From: Asterias rubens
Taxonomy: Eukaryota; Echinodermata; Asteroidea; Forcipulatida; Asteriidae
Length of the DNA stretch: 64,000 nucleotides
Assembly: GCF_902459465.1 (NCBI RefSeq)
Contig: NC_047062.1
Location: forward strand, 4,094,501 to 4,158,500
Direction of reading: 5' to 3'
The position numbers and the translations under genes are program-made. The notes beneath the pieces are model-generated. The model was not told the DNA's origin, ran no database searches, and worked only from the letters and a program-made list of their open reading frames with translations. This document shows positions 48,697-59,760 of the stretch, piece after piece (position 1 is the stretch's first letter; each line of letters starts with the position of its first letter).

Positions 48697-51600
48697 CTAA
48701 TAGTCCAGAACAAAGTCTTTCAGGTGTTTTGGTAGGCTGCGCTGACGACTGGAGCGCCTATGAGTAGGTACAGTGGAACAGGGCTGGGCTGGTGTGGGTG
48801 GCTCTTCATCAGTGACGGGAGTGGGTGTCTCGCTTGAACCCATAGCGCTGTGAGGTGTGAACTCCTCGGTGATTGGGACAATGTCGGAGGAATCATCAGC
48901 AGGTGTGGATAGTTCCGTGGGGATGTGTGGTGGATCTGGGGGTCGTGGTGCTGGTTGCAGATAGATGTCATCATCTTCATGCGCAGTGTCATCCGGTGGG
49001 GGAGGCATTCTGTGCATGCTGGTGTGTTCCCAGTGTGATGGAACCCTGTAGCATTCGGATTTCTTGACTCGGTACGATGCAGATCTTAGTTGGGAGCCCC
49101 GGAACTTGCGAATGTTGCACCATGCACCTTCGACGGATGAGACGAGGTATCGGTCTCTTGCTCGGGTTTTGTCACGGTCAGAGTACAGGTACACAAGGTC
49201 ACCAACCTCAAGCTGTGGCGTTGGCGCAGCGGGTCTCAGGGGAGCTTTAGACCGTTCGCTGTAGGGGTGGTTTGTTGTGCGAAGCTGGTGTTGTGACTGG
49301 ATCATCTGCAGGTCGGAGAACGGGATTTGTTGATTTGTGAATTGATCGCGTTGATGCCACATTTCACGGGCAGAGAGCCCACGAGTGCGGATGCGGGAAT
49401 TCAGGTTAGCGGTGGCGAGAGAGAGGGCCAATGGTGTAGTGGTTCCTCCCATTGGGTCCAGACGTAGAAGTTCTTCCCCCAATTCACGAACTGCCTTCTC
49501 TGCGACTGGATTCTTATTGGGGTTTTTGATCCGGCCAACTTCAATGCTCATGTGGTGTTGTTTGAGGAAGTCATCGCGGACAAGGCGTGTGAACCCGGGA
49601 GCTGGGTCGGTGCGAATTACTGCAGGAGGGCCGTCCAATGGCCGAAGCTCAATGCAAAGGCGAATCAGTGCATCACGGAGCGTATCGTGACGTTCGCTGT
49701 CCACATGACATGATGCAGTAAACGAAGTAGTATTTTCGCGCACGACGAGGATAAGTTGGCGGTTGCGTTTGATGACGTCGGCGGAAAACGAGACACCGAT
49801 TGTCTCTGGGGGATCTCCCATGGATTGTTCAATCACAGTATGCGGTGTGGTGCGTAGGGATGCACAGTGATGACAGCTGGTGGTCACCTGTTCAATGGCT
49901 TTGTCCATGTCAAGGGCATAGAAGTACCGGTTTGTGACAGTGTGAAGTTGGTGGCGAGTAGGATGGCTTAACTGAATGTGAAGTGCCGTGAGGAGCCCAT
50001 TTAGTACTTGACGAGGGACGATGATGCACTCACGTGTTGGAGACAGGGGTTGGTCACGGCGGACTATCAACAAGCCGTCCTTGGCTACAGAGGCGACGTG
50101 GAGATAGCGCTTAACGTCTTTGATGTTGGTAAGTTTCTTAGAGGGGCGGGTTCCCTGGACGAGGTGGGCATGGGTGCGTCGTAGGTCTGCGCATTCGGAC
50201 TGGACTTCTGCCCACGCTGCCCTACTGGTGAAGGGGAGTTTAGTGTTACCAGAGATCACGTCCTCGGCAGATATGCGAAGGACCACAGAATCTTCCTCAT
50301 GCTTCACAAAGGCGCAAATCTGGCAGGTGGAGTCGTGGCAGGTGGGAGCATTGCGGCTGGCAAAATCAGAAGGAATGTTGGCTGATCCGGCGAGGTGTCG
50401 GACTGACGCTTGATATCGGCTGACTGTGGAGAGGAATGTTGAAACACGGGGGCTCGCTGAAAATTCGCCACGGCATAGCTTTTCAAACGCTTGCACACAT
50501 GGTTTGCTGTCCGTGAGTATGCATGCGTGGTGTTTCGACTGAATGATGAGGGGGCTGAAGTGTTTGGTCGATGCGGAGATGGAGAGAGCTTCAACCTCAC
50601 ATGGTAACCACGTAGGCTGGCGACCTCGCAATTTGGCGCTGAAGAAGCCGGCCAGGAGAGGTTTGTCATTGCGAGTGACGTAGAGTGTTGAGCCGATGCT
50701 GTGCTTTTTGACTGAGCCATCAGTCACAATCCATAGCTGATCGTCTGGGCGTGGGAGAGTGATTGTTTTGGCAGAGGTCAATGCACTTTGGGCTTTGCGG
50801 AATGCAGCTCGTAAATCATCTGACCAGGTAAGTTTGTCTTTAGTTTGTCGTCCGGCTGCGGCATCGTCCAATGGAGACATTAGGCTGGAGCATTCTGGAA
50901 CTACTCGTGACAACACTTTGAAGGCGCCGATGAATGACCTCAATCCGCCAACTTTGTCGGGTATGGTGCAAGTTGAGAGGGTAGCTATCCGATGAGGACT
51001 GGCTTGGATTGTGCCATTGGACCAGATCCAGCCCAAAATTGTAGTGCTCTTTGGGCAGACTACTGTCTTTGATGCAGAAAGGCGTAAGCGGCTTTTGTAC
51101 ATGGCATGTAGAACTGATCTCCAGTTGTTGAGTAGCTCGTCGAGGGTGTTGCCGCCGCAGTAGAGGTCGTCGGCAAGCTTTGCAACTATACCTTTTTCGA
51201 GGTGGTCCCCGAGGATGCGGCACATGAGCTCTTCCAAGGCTGTCTCGGAGCCAGGCATACCCATCGCAGATCTGGTATATACACGAACACCACGGAATGG
51301 TGTTGCGACACCACAGTATTTCATCGACTGGCGAGATAACGGAATCTGGTAAAACGCACTGGTGAGGTCGGTGGCGATGAGGTATTTCCACTGTGCGATT
51401 TTGCGCAAGGTGGAATCTACATCCGGCATGAGGGAGGGCTGAGGCTTGCTGTATCTGCCGACATCGGCAAACGCGGTAACAAGTCGGAAGCCCCCATTTG
51501 GCTTTTTGATAAGGAATGAGGGATTGAGATATTCAACATTGACTCCCATGTCTTCTGGGCGGGCAAAGACTCCCTGCTTCTCAAGCTCGTCAAATTTGTG

Positions 51601-53643
51601 TTGCAGTTCGCGAAGCTTGTCTTGGGCATACTGTGGCAGGCGGCCTTTGCGTTGGGGGGGTTGAACTGGGCCCATGTTAACAACGGCTTCAAAGGGGCCT
51701 GCCGCACCGTTGTAGCCAGGAAATGTTGGGTCGAAAACCTCATCGTATTCTTCATGTAGGCCGCGAAATCTGGACTGCATGTCTGAATTCAACATGTTGT
51801 TGGGATCAAGTGTGATTGAGGCAGAGTGCGTTATGTGGCGTGCTGAGGGGCATGGAGTTTTTGGGGCACCCGTCGTGTCCTGTTCATGACTGTCCGCGTG
51901 AAGATTGTCTGACAGGGGTAGGAACACTGGACTAACCTGGCAGAATTGTTCCTTGCGCTTGAGGACCAGGGGCTCGTCTGTGAGATTTGGGATGCGAACT
52001 CGCCCTGCCACACTTTGGATAAGGGCAGGTGGAGGCCAAAGGTTGGCATGACTGGTGTCTCTGGCATGGGTGTAAGTGCGCGGTTCCAATGCCAACATTG
52101 TGTCATTGAGGCTGTTGGGAGGGAGCTCCAGTTCGATGAATTCTCCCGGCCACACGGTCGTGGTGTGGGATGGGGCACGTAAGACGTCGGCTCGTCGTAC
52201 TGTGTGGCGACCTTTGGGTTCCTTGGTAGATCCATATGTGTATGTAGTGCCATCGCCGAGTATGACCTGACGTTTTGCAGGGCGGATTGCAATGTCATTT
52301 GTCTCCATGAAGGGGGTCCCTGCGAGAATTTCAACGTCAAGGTTTTCGACGACTAATCCCTCAAAGCGAAATTCGCTCCCATCTCGCGTCAGCGTGAAGT
52401 CGGTTTCCCCGATGACTACCAGGGGTGAGCATCCATCGGCCTGATGGGCAGACTGTGAGCTTTTGCGTATTTTGGAATTTAGTCTCTTCGCTGTGTTCTC
52501 ACGAATCATGTTACCTGTTGCCCCACTATCAATGGTAACACGGACAGTGTGGTGGTCATGGAACGTGTCGATGTATGGGGATTGTCGGACCTGAACACGT
52601 AGTGTTGTCGATGACTCTGAAGAAAGCTGGTTGTCAATACGCTCGTCAACCAGGGCGCAAGCCAGCTCTGTGGGTTCGTCATCTGACTCATTGAGAATAT
52701 TAGCGACTTGGCGTGCTCTTGCGATGTACTTGCGGTCTGGGTCAGGTAAGTGGGGGCATTCACTGAGGAAATGGCGATAGTCATTGCGTCCCACTTGTTT
52801 GCAGAGGGGACAAGTTTTCGTGGCTCTGGCAGGCTTGGGGCGAAATGGAGTTTGGCTATGAGGTGTCGTTGAGGGCGTCGTCTGGCGAGGCCACTGTGGT
52901 TTGGATGTTGAGGTGCGCATGGACCGTGTACTGTCGGAGGTGTGTAGCTCTTCCAACAATGACTCCAGGGCTTGTGATATTTCTGGCTTAATTGAAGCTA
53001 GGGTGCGGGAGCGTAGCTCGGTGCCATAGCGTTGCTTGACGAGGCGGGGGAGGCCACTATGGATAAGTCGAAGCCATGTAAGCACGATGTAGTTTTCAAG
53101 TGAAGGAGATAGCTCTTCATCTTCATTGATAACTTGGCCATGGTGGGATATGCCACTGTCCCGACGAAGGAGATTATCCTCGACAAAGGCCGTTAAGCGT
53201 TGGTAAAGGTCTTCCGGACGTTCATCAGCATTGAGATGTACGGATGCAAAGTCTAGTATGTGTCCCCCAGTGGACTGGAATCCGAAATGTAGTCGGATCG
53301 CTTGCCAAATGTTTGTGATGGATGTGGAATTCTTAACTATAGTGCTTCTGGAGATGACTGGGCAGTAGTTAGCTATTTGGCCTAACATGAGCTCGAGCAT
53401 GGACATCTTTTGTTGAGCGGTCCGGCGTTTGGCAGCTGGGACCTGGTCATCATCATCAATAAATCCACGGAGGGGAGATGCCTTAGTCTTTTTGTCCCAT
53501 GTGAAGTTGTCAATGAGAAAGGGGGCAAAGTTTGGGTCAAGCGAGAGAGTATATTGCAGGTTGTGCTTCCAGTTTTCGAAGGAGTTTACTGTCTCATTCT
53601 TACTTAGGGACCACTGTTTTGGCGCACGATGTGTGGTGGCCAT
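48697..53643 (-). CDS. Gag-Pol polyprotein of the LTR retrotransposon
   Basis: A single uninterrupted frame of 1648 codons, ATG to TAG, with no gag/pol frameshift. Gag-like region about 1-300 ends in a CCHC-like knuckle (C278, C281, H291, C296). The aspartic protease has DSGATG with D372. Reverse transcriptase (about 680-880) has D759 and a catalytic LADD box (D825, D826) where YxDD is usual. RNase H has D975, E1018, D1045 and D1093. Integrase has a His/Cys zinc region (His about 1222-1234, C1257, C1260) and a DD35E core at D1289, D1346 and E1382, followed by a chromo/GPY-like basic module around 1478-1535. The last 100 residues are Pro/Asp/Glu-rich, ending in a basic patch. It encodes all enzymes for reverse transcription and integration. 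The frame lies inside the LTR element, with its leader of about 200 bp on the right. Confidence 0.95.
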   Translation of the reverse strand: MATTHRAPKQWSLSKNETVNSFENWKHNLQYTLSLDPNFAPFLIDNFTWDKKTKASPLRGFIDDDDQVPAAKRRTAQQKMSMLELMLGQIANYCPVISRSTIVKNSTSITNIWQAIRLHFGFQSTGGHILDFASVHLNADERPEDLYQRLTAFVEDNLLRRDSGISHHGQVINEDEELSPSLENYIVLTWLRLIHSGLPRLVKQRYGTELRSRTLASIKPEISQALESLLEELHTSDSTRSMRTSTSKPQWPRQTTPSTTPHSQTPFRPKPARATKTCPLCKQVGRNDYRHFLSECPHLPDPDRKYIARARQVANILNESDDEPTELACALVDERIDNQLSSESSTTLRVQVRQSPYIDTFHDHHTVRVTIDSGATGNMIRENTAKRLNSKIRKSSQSAHQADGCSPLVVIGETDFTLTRDGSEFRFEGLVVENLDVEILAGTPFMETNDIAIRPAKRQVILGDGTTYTYGSTKEPKGRHTVRRADVLRAPSHTTTVWPGEFIELELPPNSLNDTMLALEPRTYTHARDTSHANLWPPPALIQSVAGRVRIPNLTDEPLVLKRKEQFCQVSPVFLPLSDNLHADSHEQDTTGAPKTPCPSARHITHSASITLDPNNMLNSDMQSRFRGLHEEYDEVFDPTFPGYNGAAGPFEAVVNMGPVQPPQRKGRLPQYAQDKLRELQHKFDELEKQGVFARPEDMGVNVEYLNPSFLIKKPNGGFRLVTAFADVGRYSKPQPSLMPDVDSTLRKIAQWKYLIATDLTSAFYQIPLSRQSMKYCGVATPFRGVRVYTRSAMGMPGSETALEELMCRILGDHLEKGIVAKLADDLYCGGNTLDELLNNWRSVLHAMYKSRLRLSASKTVVCPKSTTILGWIWSNGTIQASPHRIATLSTCTIPDKVGGLRSFIGAFKVLSRVVPECSSLMSPLDDAAAGRQTKDKLTWSDDLRAAFRKAQSALTSAKTITLPRPDDQLWIVTDGSVKKHSIGSTLYVTRNDKPLLAGFFSAKLRGRQPTWLPCEVEALSISASTKHFSPLIIQSKHHACILTDSKPCVQAFEKLCRGEFSASPRVSTFLSTVSRYQASVRHLAGSANIPSDFASRNAPTCHDSTCQICAFVKHEEDSVVLRISAEDVISGNTKLPFTSRAAWAEVQSECADLRRTHAHLVQGTRPSKKLTNIKDVKRYLHVASVAKDGLLIVRRDQPLSPTRECIIVPRQVLNGLLTALHIQLSHPTRHQLHTVTNRYFYALDMDKAIEQVTTSCHHCASLRTTPHTVIEQSMGDPPETIGVSFSADVIKRNRQLILVVRENTTSFTASCHVDSERHDTLRDALIRLCIELRPLDGPPAVIRTDPAPGFTRLVRDDFLKQHHMSIEVGRIKNPNKNPVAEKAVRELGEELLRLDPMGGTTTPLALSLATANLNSRIRTRGLSAREMWHQRDQFTNQQIPFSDLQMIQSQHQLRTTNHPYSERSKAPLRPAAPTPQLEVGDLVYLYSDRDKTRARDRYLVSSVEGAWCNIRKFRGSQLRSASYRVKKSECYRVPSHWEHTSMHRMPPPPDDTAHEDDDIYLQPAPRPPDPPHIPTELSTPADDSSDIVPITEEFTPHSAMGSSETPTPVTDEEPPTPAQPCSTVPTHRRSSRQRSLPKHLKDFVLDY

Positions 53644-53844
53644 GTTTGGAGGGTGTAGTAGTCACTCTCGCTACGGGACAAATCAAAGTCAGTGTTATGC
53701 ACAGCTGTAGTATCAGCTGGTTAGCCGCTCACCTGCTTGTGAAGGATGCAAACGATCGGGAGTCCGGAAATGGTACTCAAACTCGACGGTTTCCTGTGAC
53801 GACCAGTCCTGTTATGAGCTTGAAATTGCGTGGAAATGTTTCCG

Positions 53845-53856
53845 ACGCTGCCACCA
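53845..53856 (-). other. Primer-binding site, probably for tRNA-Leu
   Basis: Directly after the 5' LTR end the minus strand reads TGGTGGCAGCGT. It begins with the required TGG; the first 11 bases complement the 3' end of animal tRNA-Leu (AAG/TAG type, ...CGCTGCCACCA) as I remember it. The position at the LTR edge supports the LTR boundary. Confidence 0.7.
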
Positions 53857-54030
53857 CGCCAATATAGTAATATGTGGGGACTCTCAAATGATTACAAACG
53901 GCCAAACACTAGACTTATAACGAGAGGAACAACTTTAATGTGACGACAAAACGTACACGGTGAAAGAAGATGGCGTAGCCAATGTTTACAATATAACTGG
54001 ACGCATGAGGGCGCTATACCATAACTGGCG
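53857..54030 (-). repeat. 5' LTR (174 bp)
   Basis: Identical by eye to 48211-48384. On the element's strand it starts CGCCAGTTATGG and ends ATATTGGCG, so the termini form a 5-bp inverted repeat CGCCA/TGGCG. It lies next to the host triplet cta at 54031-54033. The element's promoter should lie here, but I could not place a convincing TATA box. Confidence 0.92.
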
Positions 54031-54245
54031 CTAAATAAAAAATAAAGTTAATTATAAAAATTGTTTGCCCTGAAAAATAATTATACGAAATGTTTTTAAA
54101 TAAAAAATTAAAAAATTATCCTTAAAAAAAATTACACCTCATATATTTTTTTAATTCTTACCTAAAAAAATCCACCAAGGTAAACAAAAATTGCACAAGC
54201 TACGTTAAAAAAACCGAAACAAACATTGAGGGCGTCAAACTAAAG

Positions 54246-54315
54246 GCAAATTGTGTAAAGGACAAACTTTGTAAAGGACAAATTTTGTAAAGGACAAATT
54301 TTGTAAAGGACAAAA
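54246..54315. repeat. Short tandem units TGTAAAGGACAAATTT
   Basis: Four near-identical units of about 18 bp (AATTTTGTAAAGGACAAA). Mirrored as TTTGTCCTTTACAAAA at 58118-58175 in the other arm of the composite element. Confidence 0.85.
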
Positions 54316-55240
54316 TATTTCAGAATCAACGAACAAAAGTTTTGACGAACTGACCATAAATGAACATAGAGGGCGCGGATGATGGCGAGTCGCGAATTTT
54401 TCTCTTTTATTTTAGTGGGTTTTTTTATAGGCCAAGATTTTCCCATTCGCTGCAAAAAGCGAATTTTTCATCATACATCTGGTCTCAGATGCTGGCCATG
54501 CATTTGCAAGACGACTTAAAACTAAAAAGTTAAAAACTATTGGTGTACGTGTATAAGACCATATTGAGCAATGCCATAAGCAGCTGAAAGCTGGCCTACT
54601 GCGACTGGTGGCTTACGATCAGGGATAACATGAAAATAAAATAAAGTCAGTGATACAATTTGCTCTGAAAACCAAATGAAGAGAAATTGTGGACTTATGA
54701 CTGGTGCCCGACTAAATTTGTTGATAGTGAAGAAATTTTGTTAGCAGTATTTTGCTAACAAATGAAGGTGGGCCTTGTTAGTATTCACAGTAAAAGATTT
54801 TTTAATCTTGGGGGAAGGGAATCTTGAGGGATTCAAAAGTGTCCATAGACCTTTTTTAGATCGTTTTTTGAAACGTAAGTGATGCTGCAAACCTTGAATC
54901 GTGAGCCTATCGACTCGGATTGAAAGCGTACCTGTTGATATTGTAGCGTAACTTGGAACCTAAATGTGTCTTGGAATGTAAAGCGTAGCTGCGTGCTTGG
55001 AACGTAACCATATCTTTTGGAACGTAAGCATATCTTGGAACGTAAGCGTAGCTGTCTTGGAAAGTAAACATAGCTGCATATGGAATGTAAGCGTAGCTTG
55101 ACTCGGGCTATGTACACCGTTTTTATATTATAGCGTAACTTGAAACCTAAGCGTATCTGAGTAGCTGCGTAGCTTGGAACAACCATTGTTATAAGGTTGG
55201 AGACTTTTTGTTAAGTTGAAACACATGAGCAACTGTAGAT

Positions 55241-55493
55241 CTGGGCCCACTTTCATGGCTCTGCTTACCGCCGAATTCTGCACTTACGATCTCGATTCCC
55301 CGCTTACTTGCAAGCTCCGAATTTCTGCGCTAGCCTTGTAAGCATAGAATGCCTAGTAACGTGGAGTACGCATGCGTAGAAGCAAAAATTCGCCGCTAAC
55401 CTGTGAAATAGGCTTGCCGTAAGCACAGAATTCCCTGCTTCCGCAAGCGCCGATTCTGTGCTTACAGAAAGCAGAGCCATGAAATTGGGTCCT
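55241..55493. mobile_element. MITE family D copy
   Basis: Ends CTGGGCCCACTTTCATGGCTC and GAGCCATGAAATTGGGTCC. Interior repeats TGTGCTTAC/GTAAGCACAGAATTC in both orientations. Confidence 0.7.
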
Positions 55494-55859
55494 GGTTGTG
55501 TGACATACAATGGGCTTATACTTGAGCATAATATTAAAAGCATGAGTGTAGACTTGTACAAGTCCTTCGTAAGTATTATCACAGCACCATAGGAACGTAG
55601 TCGTAACCATATCTTTTTGAACAACTCATGGGAAATTGCGGATTTTGATTGCTTAGTCGAGTCGCGCCTTCTGCTTTTCAACCCACTTGGTTTATAGTGC
55701 GACTAAAGCTACGTACTATGAAAGTGTCGCGATGAAATTCCCCTTGGTTAACTCATGGTTATAACCACTTCTGTCACTCATGATTACAAGACTACAAAAC
55801 ACAAGACATCAGTGACACAATCTTTCAATCCTTTCAGCACGAGTTTTACTTAATTGCAC

Positions 55860-56672
55860 CTTCATAGACCCTAAATGCTCAACGTGAAGTGCACATGGGC
55901 ACAAACCAAAAGCCCCGCTAACCTGTGAAAATGCTTGACAAAATCAAATAATTTTGTATTTTCCAAAGCGTTGATTCTTTGCTTACGGTGAGCAGCTGCT
56001 AACGCGTAGAGTACGAATGGGCACGTGCCGAAATTCCCCACTATCTTGTTAACATGCTTGAATGACATTAGCGCAGAAGAGACCCTTCCCATGAAATATG
56101 TAAACTGCACGTAGCGCGTGCGCACTAACGTTTTGATTGGCAAAATGAGGGGAACATCGCGCTGTTTTGTACACGGTTAATGGGTGCGTGACGGAGACGC
56201 GATTGCGCATCTGCTTATAGTGCACAACTCTATGGCGTTTGCCAACCAACAGGGTCTGTACGCATGCGTGAATGTAATTAGCATATTTCATGGGAAGGGT
56301 CCATCATAGATATAGAATTAAAATAACTAGATCGGCCGCGCGTACATATGCGCCATTGCCTGTGTAGAAAAAGTTTTTGTTCGCTATGGACGCGGTAAAA
56401 ATTTCACGTTCGAAAGGCGACGCGCAAAAATGAACACGGGAGATAGGCCTTGACGCGCTAAATGTCAAGTTGCTGACGGCAAAAAGTCACGTGCTGACGG
56501 CAACGCACAGAAAATGTACACGGGAGATAGGCAATGGCGGCCCCCATGCCAGAACACGCGTATGTACGCGCGGCCGATCTAGTTATTCTATTCTATATCT
56601 ATGGGGTCCATTCCCTGCTTCCACAAGCGTCGATACGCACAGTAAACAGAGCCATGAAATTGGGGGCTCCAG
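55860..56672. mobile_element. MITE family D-like element with a nested MITE
   Basis: Contains GCTAACxxGTAGAGTACG-type blocks and a right end CAGAGCCATGAAATTGGG; interrupted by the element at 56305-56603. The left end is not defined. Confidence 0.5.
56305..56603. mobile_element. 299-bp MITE with ~43-bp inverted ends and 8-bp duplication
   Basis: Ends CATAGATATAGAAT and ATTCTATATCTATG; inner arms ACTAGATCGGCCGCGCGTAC mirrored at the right. Flanked by GGGTCCAT at 56297-56304 and 56604-56611. An 8-bp duplication suggests hAT-type mobilisation. The interior repeats ACACGGGAGATAGGC. Confidence 0.88.
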
Positions 56673-59227
56673 TGCAGGCTGGGCTGTGTGTATGTAGTAG
56701 GGGTAGAAAATGCATTGTGTTATTATTCAAGTTAGTTAATTCCAGGTTCTAGTTAATTGCTTTTCCTGTTTACATTGTCCCTTCAGCTGTTTTATTGCAC
56801 CCCTGTACATGTACGTTGTTATTTCTTAGAAGTCTTTTGTTACATGTTGGTAAACAGTTTCTTAATCCTTTGGTAGTGTAGTCACCCATCCAGTGCATTG
56901 TATATAATTATAATCAGATAGCAGCCTGGCAGCGAAAGAGGAACACTGCACACTTATGTGTGCCTCATCACAAGTTTTAACTTCTACGATTAATTTGCCA
57001 TCTTCAAGTATTTTCTGCTGTTTTGGACTCGGTAAGCATATACTTTCATTTGTTATTGTATAAATATTTTGACAATTGTAATATTCCTGTGATTCTTTGC
57101 AAGTTCATTTTCTAAAGTTATATTTTTTGGAGATTCTGTCTTGGAAGTTACTTTTCTTTAACCTTGGATTGCATTTTTAAAGACCATATATTTCTTCCTA
57201 ATTGATAGAACTGTATTTTAATCATATGTATTTCTTGTTGTTTTATTTACACAGGTATCCTAATGCCATTTTGATTTTAATTTGTAACTTTTCTTTGACA
57301 CTGTGTTTTAGTTTTAATCGGGTTTAATTGTGTTTTGTATTTTAGTTTTGGTTTTTGAGTCTCAGTTTAATATCTTGGTTTAGGTTTGACAGGTTTAATT
57401 TAAGGTTTATAAGGAAGAAAGTTTAGATCCTGAGTTTGGTCTAGAGGTTTTTATTGTTTAATACTGCTTTTGTTGATTGATTTATAGTCAATAAAGTTAT
57501 TTTTTTATTATTTTGTTGAGAAACCTACACTTTGAGTCACTGTTTCTATTTTTTTGCATCTCCTCGCGTCTTAGCCCTATCCGATCTTGGTTTTTCTCAT
57601 TTGTTCAAGCGAGTGCCCCCATAGTTAGCATTTTTATTTAGCTTTATTCATTCTTTTTCTAAGTGTACCCATTTTCCGGGTTACATGTACTTTAAAAAAA
57701 AAACATTCCTGGGGAATTCCCGAATTTACAAGAGCTTTTCTCACACACATGATCAGCCTTGAAAGCACAGGTTTTTATCAATGATCGTACGATCTTTGGT
57801 TTTTATTGCACCACCATACATGGACTGTACATGAATATGTACACCTACCAATGTAAAATAAAAGTTTTTATTTTATTTTAATTATGGCTCCATGAAATCA
57901 CATGTTTCAACCCATAGAGCTATTCTAATAACATGATAAAAGCTTTAATAATAGGGGAACACTGGCCCGGCGAGTACGATGAATGATGCTGTCTTGCAGC
58001 CAATGGGAAAATCTTGGACAAAGTCATTGGGAAAAGAAATTCGCGACTTGCCACAATGTGCGCCCTCTATGTTCATTAATGGTCAGTTCATAAAAATTTG
58101 TGTTCGTTGATTCTGAAATTTGTCCTTTACAAAATTTGTCCTTTACAAAAAATTTGTCCTTTACACAATTTGTCTTTAGTTTGACGCCCTCAATGTTTGT
58201 TTCGTTTTTTTTACGTTGGTGGTTTTTAGGTAAGAATTAAAAAAATATATAAAGAGTAGTTTTTTTTAAGGATAATTAATTTTGTATTTTTTATTTAAAA
58301 ACATTTCGTGTAATTATTTTTCAGGGCAAACAATTTTTATAATTAACTTTTTTTTTTATTTAGTGAATTTTTTTTCTTATTGATTATTTTTTTGGATAGG
58401 TTTTTTTCTTGTTAATTTAAAAACATTTCGTGTAATTATTTTTAAGGGACAAACATTTCTTTTATTATTAATGATTTTTTGTAATTTAGTGTCATTTTTT
58501 TCTAATGGATTATTTTTTTTGATAGTTTTCTTTTACTGTTAATTTAAAAACATTTCGTGTATTTATTTTTAAAGGGACAAACATGTTTTTATTTTAACCT
58601 TTTTTTATATTTAGTGTAATATTTTTTTCTAGTGGATTAATAGTTTTTCATTTTATTTCAAGTTTTGACTAATTGCTCATCTTGTCCCTTAATCTAAATT
58701 AACAATATAATGCTGTTTTTGATTTTATATTTATTTTATTCATTTTAAACTTTTGGCGCTCTGTATTTACGATCAACACATAAATTTCGTTTGTTTATTA
58801 TTGGTATTATTGGTATTATTGTTTATCTTTAATTAACTGTAATTGTTCTTAAATTTTCGTTTTTTATGTAAGTTTTAAAAAATATAGTTAGTTTTTATTT
58901 TATTTAGCTTTTGGCCCTTTTGGCCGCCCATAGACTCTTAGTGCAATCCGTCTATTACTTTGTGAAATCGGCCCTAGTATCAATACATGTTCCTCATGCA
59001 TGAGGTGATATTAAACTTAAGCCCAACGTTAGCAAGGTCGCAAGCCACGGATCGCAGCCTTCGAGAAACTAGATATAAAAAGCTTTCAAATTCAATTGAT
59101 TTTGATTTGTGTACATGTGTAAATGAACGAGGCCCTGGGGTCACTTTTTGTAGAAGTCACGCTTCTCGTCTCTTTTGACAGATTACCTACCTTTACGGGG
59201 CAGGTATATTGTGGACAATGAGACAAC

Positions 59228-59425
59228 TAGACTTGTGGACAAGTCGTTAAATCGGCCCCACGCGCTGAGATAGTGCTCTCGCGAGATCACTGCTCTCGCG
59301 CGAACTGATGACTCCCCGGTTTTTTGTCGAAATCGGGGAGCCATCAGTTCGCGCGAGAGCAGTGATCTCGGGGGAGCACTATCTCAGCGCGTGGGCCGAT
59401 TTAACGACTTGTCCACAAGTCTATT
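59228..59425. mobile_element. Near-perfect 198-bp palindromic element
   Basis: TAGACTTGTGGACAAGTCG at the left is mirrored at the right; arms of about 90 bp meet at a short hinge (GGTTTTTTGTCGAAATC). Flanked by AGACAAC at 59221-59227 and 59426-59432. Far more GC-rich than its surroundings. Confidence 0.88.
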
Positions 59426-59444
59426 AGACAACAAACAAGAGTAG

Positions 59445-59760
59445 CAAATACCAGTATTCTCACTTGGTGTATCACAACATATTATGCATATTTCTAACAA
59501 ACCTGTGAATTTTTTTACTCAATTAATTGGTCATTAAAGTTGCAGCACAAATGTGTGTGCTTAAAGATGACTAAAAAGATTTCAGGTCTGAAGTCCTTTA
59601 TAATTTGAGATAGAAATTACTTTTTTCTCAAAAACTACGTTATGATCAGAGGGAGCCGTTTATCACAGTGTTTTATACTATCAACATCTCTCCATAGCCC
59701 GTTACCAATACATGTACATTGTATTATTTTGAGTAATAACCAATAGTGTCCAGTGTTAAA
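59445..59760. mobile_element. Degenerate MITE family A copy
   Basis: TCTCACTTGGTGTATCACAAC, AACAAACCTGTGAA, AGGGAGCCGTTTATCACA and CAATAGTGTCCAGTGTTAAA in family order. Confidence 0.75.

Larger units (their letters stand above)
48211..54030 (-). mobile_element. Full-length LTR retrotransposon with identical LTRs
   Basis: The element runs right to left: 5' LTR 54030-53857, primer-binding site, leader, one gag-pol frame, polypurine tract, 3' LTR 48384-48211. By eye the two 174-bp LTRs are identical, suggesting a recent insertion. It is flanked by a 3-bp duplication, cta, at 48208-48210 and 54031-54033. The related inverted arm at 58357-58377 has this site uninterrupted with a single copy of the triplet, which supports both the boundaries and the duplication. 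LTR ends are CGCCA...TGGCG rather than the usual TG...CA. Gene order (protease, RT, RNase H, integrase) suits Ty3/gypsy-type elements; the exact clade is not resolved. The reading frame has no break and catalytic residues are in place, so it may still be competent. Confidence 0.92.
47494..58952. mobile_element. Composite long-inverted-repeat (fold-back type) element interrupted by the LTR retrotransposon
   Basis: The left arm (47494 to about 54460, without the LTR element at 48211-54033) is the reverse complement of the right arm (about 58000-58952). Both ends read GACGGATTGCACTAAG inward, followed by the GGCGGCCAAAAGGGCCAAAAG block, the AT-rich stretch with TAAAAACATTTCGTGTAATT, the tandem TGTAAAGGACAAATTT units and the GAGGGCGTCAAACTAAAG segment. 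Possible target duplication: tatt at 47490-47493 and 58953-58956. The left arm carries about 125 bp extra (47514-47640) bounded by its own inverted repeat. The 3.5-kb centre (54460-58000) has no long reading frame and no transposase was recognised, so it is probably non-autonomous. It holds degenerate repeats of AACGTAAGCGTAGCT type (54880-55180) and other MITEs. Confidence 0.7.

Noticed and set aside
54460-58000. Hidden transposase in the centre of the composite element
   Set aside because: Longest frames are about 120 codons, overlap short repeats and show no catalytic pattern.
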